Positions 58,863-64,000 of a DNA stretch of 64,000 bases are shown piece by piece. Location: NCBI GenBank assembly GCA_029881795.1, contig JAOULX010000006.1, forward strand, positions 1-64,000, given 5' to 3'. The notes beneath the pieces are model-generated. The model worked only from the letters and a program-made list of their open reading frames with translations. It was not told the DNA's origin and did not search any database. This DNA comes from Gammaproteobacteria bacterium. Its GTDB lineage: Bacteria; Pseudomonadota; Gammaproteobacteria; SZUA-229. The first letter of the stretch is position 1. Every line of letters starts with the position of its first letter. The position numbers and the translations under genes are program-made.

Positions 58863-60359
58863 ATGGAAAGTAATAATGCCGCTCAGTGTTTAGGTGAAGC
58901 AACAGAACCAACGAATATTGTGATTTTAGGTGCCGGCGGTGACCTGACAAAACGAAAACTAATTCCTGCGCTGCTTAAAATGCTGCGTTGTGGATTGTTG
59001 CATGCAGACAGTAAAATTATCGGTGTCTTGAAAGGGCGCACACAAGAACAGTGGTTAACAGGCTTACATAAAGGTATGCAGGAGTATTCACCTGAGATAA
59101 AACTGAACGATCAGCAATGGCAGCAATTCAGCTCAATGTTCAGCATGATAGAAGGCGACTTGCAGGAAGAGCGGACTTACACTGATCTGGCTGCCGCCAT
59201 CACTTCCATACAACAACATAAAAATGCCCTGTTTTACTGTGCAGTACCACCACGCTGGTACACCACCATAGCCGCTGGTCTGGATAAAGCCGGGCTGTCA
59301 GATCAGAGCGAGGGATTTCGTCGGGTAGTTATTGAAAAACCGTTTGGTATGGATATTGACAGTGCGCGTCAGTTAAATAATGAACTGCAGAGTTTGCTCG
59401 ATGAATCCCAGATCTACCGGATTGATCATTATCTCGGTAAAGAAAGTGTACAGAATCTGCTGGTTTACCGTTTTGCCAACAGCATACTTGAGCCACTTTG
59501 GAACCGTAACTTTATCGACCATGTGCAGATATCTGCTGCCGAGTCGATAGGCATAGAATACCGCGCTAACTATTACGAAAAATCCGGTGCCTTGCGTGAC
59601 ATGATTCAAAGCCATTTAATGCAGGTCATGACACTGGTAGCGATGGAGCCACCGGTAGAATTTACTGCAGATGCGGTGCGCGATGAAAAAATAAAAGTGC
59701 TACGGGCTGTACGACCGATCAAGCCTGAATCGGTCAGTCAGCAAACGGTAGCGGCGCAATACGGTTCTGGCACAAATGCAGAAGAAGCGATTAAGGCCTA
59801 TGTGGCTGAGGATGATGTATCTGCAGAATCGGTTACTGAAACCCTTGCCGGGGTGCGTTTTCATATTGATAACTGGCGCTGGCAGGGAGTGCCCTTTATT
59901 TTGTGGACAGGTAAACGACTGCCGCAACGGGTTTCTGAAATCGTCATACGTTTTCGTAAACCACCGTTTAATTTGTTTGATACCCATGCCAATCCACCGA
60001 CTGCGAATTCACTGGTTTTTCGGGTACATCCTGATGAAGGTATTTCACTGCGTATGAACGCAAAAATGCCGGGGCTGACAACAGATACCCAGCGCATGGT
60101 AATGCGGGCACCTTATGCAGAAAATGGTGAAGATGTATCCGATGCTTATGAAGTCTTGCTGCATGATGTGTTAACCGGCGACGCTACATTATTTTCACGT
60201 GCCGATGAGGTCGAGCAATCGTGGTCTATTATTGAACCAATACTTAACGAATGGCAGCACCGTATCTCAGTCAATCGATACCGCGCCGGTACTTGGGAGA
60301 TTCCCGGCATGGAGGATTTGTTTGCAGACTGTGTCGGTGGCTGGCATAAACCCAGCTGA
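58863..60359 (+). CDS. zwf: Glucose-6-phosphate 1-dehydrogenase
   Basis: 498 residues. N-terminal coenzyme-binding GAGGDLTKRKLIPALLK and active-site signature RIDHYLGKESVQNLLVYRFAN, with catalytic His. It oxidises glucose 6-phosphate to the lactone. GAGGTAA before the ATG is a good ribosome site; 17 bases separate it from gnd. Confidence 0.96.
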   Translation: MESNNAAQCLGEATEPTNIVILGAGGDLTKRKLIPALLKMLRCGLLHADSKIIGVLKGRTQEQWLTGLHKGMQEYSPEIKLNDQQWQQFSSMFSMIEGDLQEERTYTDLAAAITSIQQHKNALFYCAVPPRWYTTIAAGLDKAGLSDQSEGFRRVVIEKPFGMDIDSARQLNNELQSLLDESQIYRIDHYLGKESVQNLLVYRFANSILEPLWNRNFIDHVQISAAESIGIEYRANYYEKSGALRDMIQSHLMQVMTLVAMEPPVEFTADAVRDEKIKVLRAVRPIKPESVSQQTVAAQYGSGTNAEEAIKAYVAEDDVSAESVTETLAGVRFHIDNWRWQGVPFILWTGKRLPQRVSEIVIRFRKPPFNLFDTHANPPTANSLVFRVHPDEGISLRMNAKMPGLTTDTQRMVMRAPYAENGEDVSDAYEVLLHDVLTGDATLFSRADEVEQSWSIIEPILNEWQHRISVNRYRAGTWEIPGMEDLFADCVGGWHKPS

Positions 60360-60403
60360 GATAAACCCAGTTGACATAGATACGGTTAAAGGTGGGACAA
60401 ATA

Positions 60404-61066
60404 ATGCATCACTGGTATGTATCAGCAGATTTTGATAAGGCGTCACAACAAGCGGCAGAGTTTTTAGCCGACGCGATCGGCCTGTGTGTCGATAAAAAAG
60501 GCAGTTGTCATGTGGTGTTGCCCGGCGGTAATACACCGGCAAAATGTCTTGGTCTGCTAGCCCAGCAGGATCTGCCATGGGATAAAGTTCACTGGTATCC
60601 TGGCGATGAACGCTGTTATCCAGTCGCCCATGCCGAGCGCAATGATGTTATGTTAGAACAGCATCTGTGGTCACATTTGTCCGTGGCTCATGTGCACAGG
60701 ATAGCCGCCGAATTGGGTGCTGAAAAAGCAGCCTTGTTATTTAGTGAACTGATCAGTGCTATCGAGCATTTTGATATCGCCTTTCTCGGCATCGGTGAGG
60801 ATGGCCACACCGCAAGTTTATTTCCCGGTAATGAGGCTTTACTCGATAGCCGGCCCGCTGTGCCGGTGCATCATTCACCGAAAGCCCCGCAAGATCGTGT
60901 CAGCTTAAGTATCAGCACCTTAAAGCAGGCAACAACCCGACTGGTATTAGCAAGCGGTGTCGGTAAACGAGATATTATCAGTCGCATTAAGCAGCAAGAG
61001 TCTTTACCAGTTAATATGCTGGGAAGCATTAACTGGTTTATCGACGAATCTGTGCTGGCAGATTAA
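60404..61066 (+). CDS. pgl: 6-phosphogluconolactonase
   Basis: 220 residues. Conserved PGGNTPAKCLGLLA, WYPGDERCYP and GIGEDGHTASLFPG. It hydrolyses the lactone made by Zwf to 6-phosphogluconate. ATG 60404 was chosen because AGGTGG lies eight bases before it; a GTG at 60392 overlaps that site. It completes the gnd-zwf-pgl unit. Confidence 0.93.
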   Translation: MHHWYVSADFDKASQQAAEFLADAIGLCVDKKGSCHVVLPGGNTPAKCLGLLAQQDLPWDKVHWYPGDERCYPVAHAERNDVMLEQHLWSHLSVAHVHRIAAELGAEKAALLFSELISAIEHFDIAFLGIGEDGHTASLFPGNEALLDSRPAVPVHHSPKAPQDRVSLSISTLKQATTRLVLASGVGKRDIISRIKQQESLPVNMLGSINWFIDESVLAD

Positions 61067-61236
61067 AAGTCAGCACTTATTTACCGCTGCAGCAGCACGA
61101 TATAGTATAAAAAGATGAACTGATAATGGGCGCTCTGCCATTTTCAGGTGCATTTTTTCAGACAGTACGGCAGCCTTATAAAAAACTGTTGTTACTTAAG
61201 CCCTTGATAATGCGACCTGTTGCCCTTATCAATAGC

Positions 61237-61269
61237 TGGTTAATGCCTAGCTAATGACTGGCTAATGAC
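61237..61269. repeat. Three 11-base tandem units upstream of the SAP-like gene
   Basis: TGGTTAATGCC, TAGCTAATGAC and TGGCTAATGAC follow each other without a gap, with the last two nearly identical. The period of one helical turn suits a protein-binding array. Confidence 0.55.
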
Positions 61270-61331
61270 TGGCAGGTTTTTTGCTTTGTTGTTTATAGGT
61301 ATTTCATTGAGGATTAATGGGAGAAGCTAAT

Positions 61332-61538
61332 ATGAATATGCAGCAAGTTCGAGAAGTCGCTAAAAATTTCGGTATTAAAACATCACGCATGAGCAAGGAA
61401 AAACTGATTCAGAGTATTCAGTTATCAGAAGGAAATTTCAGTTGTTTCTCAACAGCTGTTAATGGTGAATGTGATCAGGCCGGCTGTATTTGGCGTGATG
61501 ACTGTTTCACTACAGCGACTAAAAAACGCGACAGTTAA
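61332..61538 (+). CDS. Small SAP-like protein with cysteine-rich C-terminus
   Basis: 68 residues from ATG 61332, with GGAGAAG eight bases upstream; an ATG at 61317 is in frame but poorly spaced from its site. The N-terminal half (QVREVAKNFGIKTSRMSKEK, LIQSIQL) resembles a SAP or Rho-N-type helix-turn-helix that binds nucleic acid. The C-terminal half has four Cys (CFSTAVNGECDQAGCIWRDD, then CF), a possible metal site. Function unknown. Confidence 0.75.
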   Translation: MNMQQVREVAKNFGIKTSRMSKEKLIQSIQLSEGNFSCFSTAVNGECDQAGCIWRDDCFTTATKKRDS

Positions 61539-61550
61539 AATTTTGGCCGA

Positions 61551-62999
61551 TTATTTTTTCTGTAGTGCCTGTTGATACAGATGCAGATAATGAGTGGCAC
61601 TGGACTGCCATGAAAAATCCTTGCTCATGGCGTTAAGCTGAAGCTGTCGCCAGCTTGCTCGATTCTGATAGAGTTTTAGTGCGAATTTCAGCGTCTGTAA
61701 CAAAGCGGCAGCGCTCGGCTGTTTAACCATAAAACCGTCGGCATGATCAATCTCAGTTGTCGATTCACTGACAGTGTTGACGGTATCGGCCAGACCACCA
61801 ACATTGGTCACCACGGGTAAGGTGCCATAACGCAGACTGTAGAGTTGATTCAGGCCACAGGGTTCAAAGTTTGACGGCATCAGATAAATATCACTGGCCG
61901 CTTCTATTTTGTGAGCCAGCTCTTCGCTATAACCAATAATTACTTTCATCTGTTGCGGGTGCTTCTGAGCCCAGCCAGATAACTCGATTTCATAATGCGT
62001 TTCACCGGTACCCAGTATCACAATCTGCAGAGGCATCTTTAACAAGGCCGTTAGATTCTGCACAATAATGGGCAGACCTTTTTGTTCAACCAGCCGGCTA
62101 ACCATGCCAAGCATAGGAATATTTTCATCCACCGGTAGTTCCAGTTGCTGTTGTAAAGCGGTTTTGTTCAGGCTTTTTTTAGCTAATGAGTGGCGGTTGT
62201 ATTTGTGTGCAATCAGGTTGTCACTGCCTGGGTTCCAGTGTTTGTGATCGATTCCGTTAAGAATGCCGGACAGATCATCTTTTCTTTTATTAAGCAAGCC
62301 ATCAAGACCGTAGCCGAAATTTTGCTGAAGAATTTCACGGGCATAATTAGGACTGACCGTATTGATTTTGTCGGCATAGACCAGGCCGCCTTTGATAAAC
62401 GATAACTGATTATAAAATTCCAGCCCTTCCATTGACCAGAGTTGTTCCGGCAGTTTTAGGTCTGTAAAGGTTTGCTGATCAAACACGCCCTGGTATGCCA
62501 GATTATGAATGGTAAAAATGCTGGCAGGTCTGACCGGTTGCAGACTTAATAAAGCCGGCACCAGACCTGTCTGCCAGTCATTGCAGTGGACGATGTCGGG
62601 CTGCCAGTCTAGCGATAATTTATTTAATGCGATATCAACTGCGGCATGACAGAAAATTGAAAAGCGAAACGCATTGTCATGCCAGTCTTCGCCGTGATGA
62701 TCGGTATAAGGCCCACCCGGACGATCAAAAACTGCCGGGCAATCGATCAGCCAGACAGTTAGTTTTGTTCCGGGCATCCGGGTTTCGATAATGTTGACCG
62801 TTTGATTGTAATAACTGCATTGCCCGCGTATTTTACTTTGTTTAATATTTTTAATGACATCGGGATAAGCCGGTAATAACAGCCTGACATCCAGCCCGAG
62901 TTTAAGCAGAGCGGGGGGCAGGCTGCCTGCAACATCGCCCAGGCCACCGGTTTTAATCAGTGGGAAGGCTTCACTGCTGATATAAAGAATTTTTTTCAT
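61551..62999 (-). CDS. glgA: Glycogen synthase
   Basis: 482 residues, a GT5 enzyme. N-terminal [20 protein letters not shown] with the KTGGLGD ADP-glucose-binding loop; C-terminal [18 protein letters not shown] with the catalytic Glu. It extends alpha-1,4 glucan chains from ADP-glucose. Its start overlaps the glgB stop by 4 bases, so the two are translated together. glgC is about 4 kb away in its own unit. Confidence 0.95.
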   Translation of the reverse strand: MKKILYISSEAFPLIKTGGLGDVAGSLPPALLKLGLDVRLLLPAYPDVIKNIKQSKIRGQCSYYNQTVNIIETRMPGTKLTVWLIDCPAVFDRPGGPYTDHHGEDWHDNAFRFSIFCHAAVDIALNKLSLDWQPDIVHCNDWQTGLVPALLSLQPVRPASIFTIHNLAYQGVFDQQTFTDLKLPEQLWSMEGLEFYNQLSFIKGGLVYADKINTVSPNYAREILQQNFGYGLDGLLNKRKDDLSGILNGIDHKHWNPGSDNLIAHKYNRHSLAKKSLNKTALQQQLELPVDENIPMLGMVSRLVEQKGLPIIVQNLTALLKMPLQIVILGTGETHYEIELSGWAQKHPQQMKVIIGYSEELAHKIEAASDIYLMPSNFEPCGLNQLYSLRYGTLPVVTNVGGLADTVNTVSESTTEIDHADGFMVKQPSAAALLQTLKFALKLYQNRASWRQLQLNAMSKDFSWQSSATHYLHLYQQALQKK

Positions 63000-64000
63000 G
63001 ATTGTTTTTTTAGAACCAGCCCTGCCAGTGGCGGCAGGCTAAGTGATAATGAGGCCGGCTGATTCATCCATGGCATATCGTCGGCTCTTATCAGGGCTGA
63101 GCTGCCGGCATTGCTGCCTGAATAAAAGTCCGAATCGGAATTAAAAATAATCTCATAGCTGGCATTTTCAGGCACGCCGATCCGGTAGTTATCACGGATA
63201 ATTGGGGTAAAGTTCAGCACCATGATCATGCATTCGTGGTCACTTTTTCTGATATAAGATAACACCGATTGGTCGGTATCATTACAGTCTAGCCATTCGA
63301 AACCGTGGTGATCAAAATCGTACTGATGCAGTGCCGGTTGTTGCCGGTAGAGTTGGTTAAGATCGCTGACCAGTTTTTTAATGCCATTGTGCAGCGGATA
63401 TTGTAAAACATACCAGTCGAGGGTTTTGTCGTGATTCCATTCTGTACCCTGAGCAAATTCACAGCCCATAAACAGCAGTTTTTTACCGGGATAGGTAAAC
63501 ATATAGGTGTAAAGCAGGCGCAGATTAGCAAACTGCTGCCATTCATCACCGGGCATTTTATACAGCATCGAGCTTTTTCCATGTACCACTTCATCATGCG
63601 AAAAAGGCAGAATAAAATTTTCACTGAACAGGTATAACAGGCCAAAGGTAAGCTGATGGTGATGGTAGTGACGGTGAACCGGATCATTCGCCATATAATG
63701 CAGGCTGTCATGCATCCAGCCCATATTCCACTTCATACTGAAGCCGAGACCTCCGAGTTGGGTTGGTCGTGTCACCTGTGGCCAGGCGGTGGATTCTTCG
63801 GCCATAATAATAGTGCCGGGAAAGTTCGCATGAGTGACACTGTTGAGTTCACGCATCAGTTCTATGGCTTCAATATTTTCGTTGCCGCCATGTTGATTGG
63901 GTAGCCAGTCTCCATCTTCGCGTGAGTAATCAAGGTATAGCATCGAAGCCACTGCATCGACGCGTAAACCATCAATGTGATATTCCTGTAGCCAGAATAC
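62996..64000 (-). CDS. glgB: 1,4-alpha-glucan branching enzyme (partial, 5' end outside the window)
   Basis: 335 codons are visible; the gene runs past the window end on the upstream side. GH13 motifs: [20 protein letters not shown] (with the catalytic Asp), MAEESTAWP (with the acid/base Glu), [13 protein letters not shown] and [14 protein letters not shown], then the C-terminal beta domain. It makes alpha-1,6 branches in glycogen. It is translationally coupled to glgA. Confidence 0.95.
   Translation of the reverse strand, partial: VFWLQEYHIDGLRVDAVASMLYLDYSREDGDWLPNQHGGNENIEAIELMRELNSVTHANFPGTIIMAEESTAWPQVTRPTQLGGLGFSMKWNMGWMHDSLHYMANDPVHRHYHHHQLTFGLLYLFSENFILPFSHDEVVHGKSSMLYKMPGDEWQQFANLRLLYTYMFTYPGKKLLFMGCEFAQGTEWNHDKTLDWYVLQYPLHNGIKKLVSDLNQLYRQQPALHQYDFDHHGFEWLDCNDTDQSVLSYIRKSDHECMIMVLNFTPIIRDNYRIGVPENASYEIIFNSDSDFYSGSNAGSSALIRADDMPWMNQPASLSLSLPPLAGLVLKKQS

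Overview
The window is chromosome of a moderate-GC gammaproteobacterium. The strongest evidence is gene order: nnr-tsaE-amidase-mutL-miaA-hfq-hflX-hflK-hflC-(DUF2065)-hisZ-purA is the classical gammaproteobacterial cluster. An NAD-type short 6-phosphogluconate dehydrogenase with zwf and pgl, next to glycogen genes (glgC, glgA, glgB), and a MopE-like calcium/metal motif would fit a methylotroph such as Methylophaga or a methanotroph. That genus-level guess is inference only. No rRNA, tRNA, CRISPR array, insertion sequence or integrase was recognised.

Layout. 1-250: C-terminus of iscS and its terminator. 295-3091: a three-gene overlapping set (thioredoxin-fold protein, Tat-signal small subunit, GMC flavoprotein dehydrogenase). 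3178-7459: acnB, fluoride channel fluC/crcB, serS. 7518-9539: a GYF/pentapeptide-repeat membrane protein and a GGEEF diguanylate cyclase. 9605-22717: the conserved housekeeping cluster from nnr to purA. 22767-23405: a gene-poor stretch with strong inverted repeats. 23406-24821: a beta-CASP/MBL ribonuclease-like enzyme.

24954-31899 is a Wadjet (jetABCD) SMC-type anti-plasmid locus. jetA, jetB and jetC look intact. jetD is cut by one in-frame amber codon exactly at the start of its Toprim nuclease domain, directly after the predicted catalytic Glu. The N-terminal half of jetD is much more AT-rich than the rest of the locus. A Cache-domain chemoreceptor follows.

34255-38466 (minus strand) is a Fur-box-preceded operon: outer-membrane porin, imelysin-type lipoprotein and di-haem DUF1111 lipoprotein. 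39138-44177 encodes a 1679-residue lipoprotein with Ig-like/putative-Ig repeats, two DUF1566 modules and a MopE-like C-terminus. A 7TM-DISM sensor kinase and two small redox/metal proteins follow.

47536-54410 (minus strand) is a vitamin B12 region: btuC and btuD from one promoter, then a complete cobalamin riboswitch, a BtuB-like receptor, a beta-propeller lipoprotein reminiscent of Bacteroides BtuG, BtuF and the CobO adenosyltransferase. The propeller lipoprotein and the broken jetD are the two observations most worth following.

54551-64000: ettA, glgC (minus); gnd, zwf, pgl and a small SAP-like protein (plus); glgA and the truncated glgB (minus). Together these route glucose 6-phosphate either into glycogen or through the oxidative pentose phosphate reactions.
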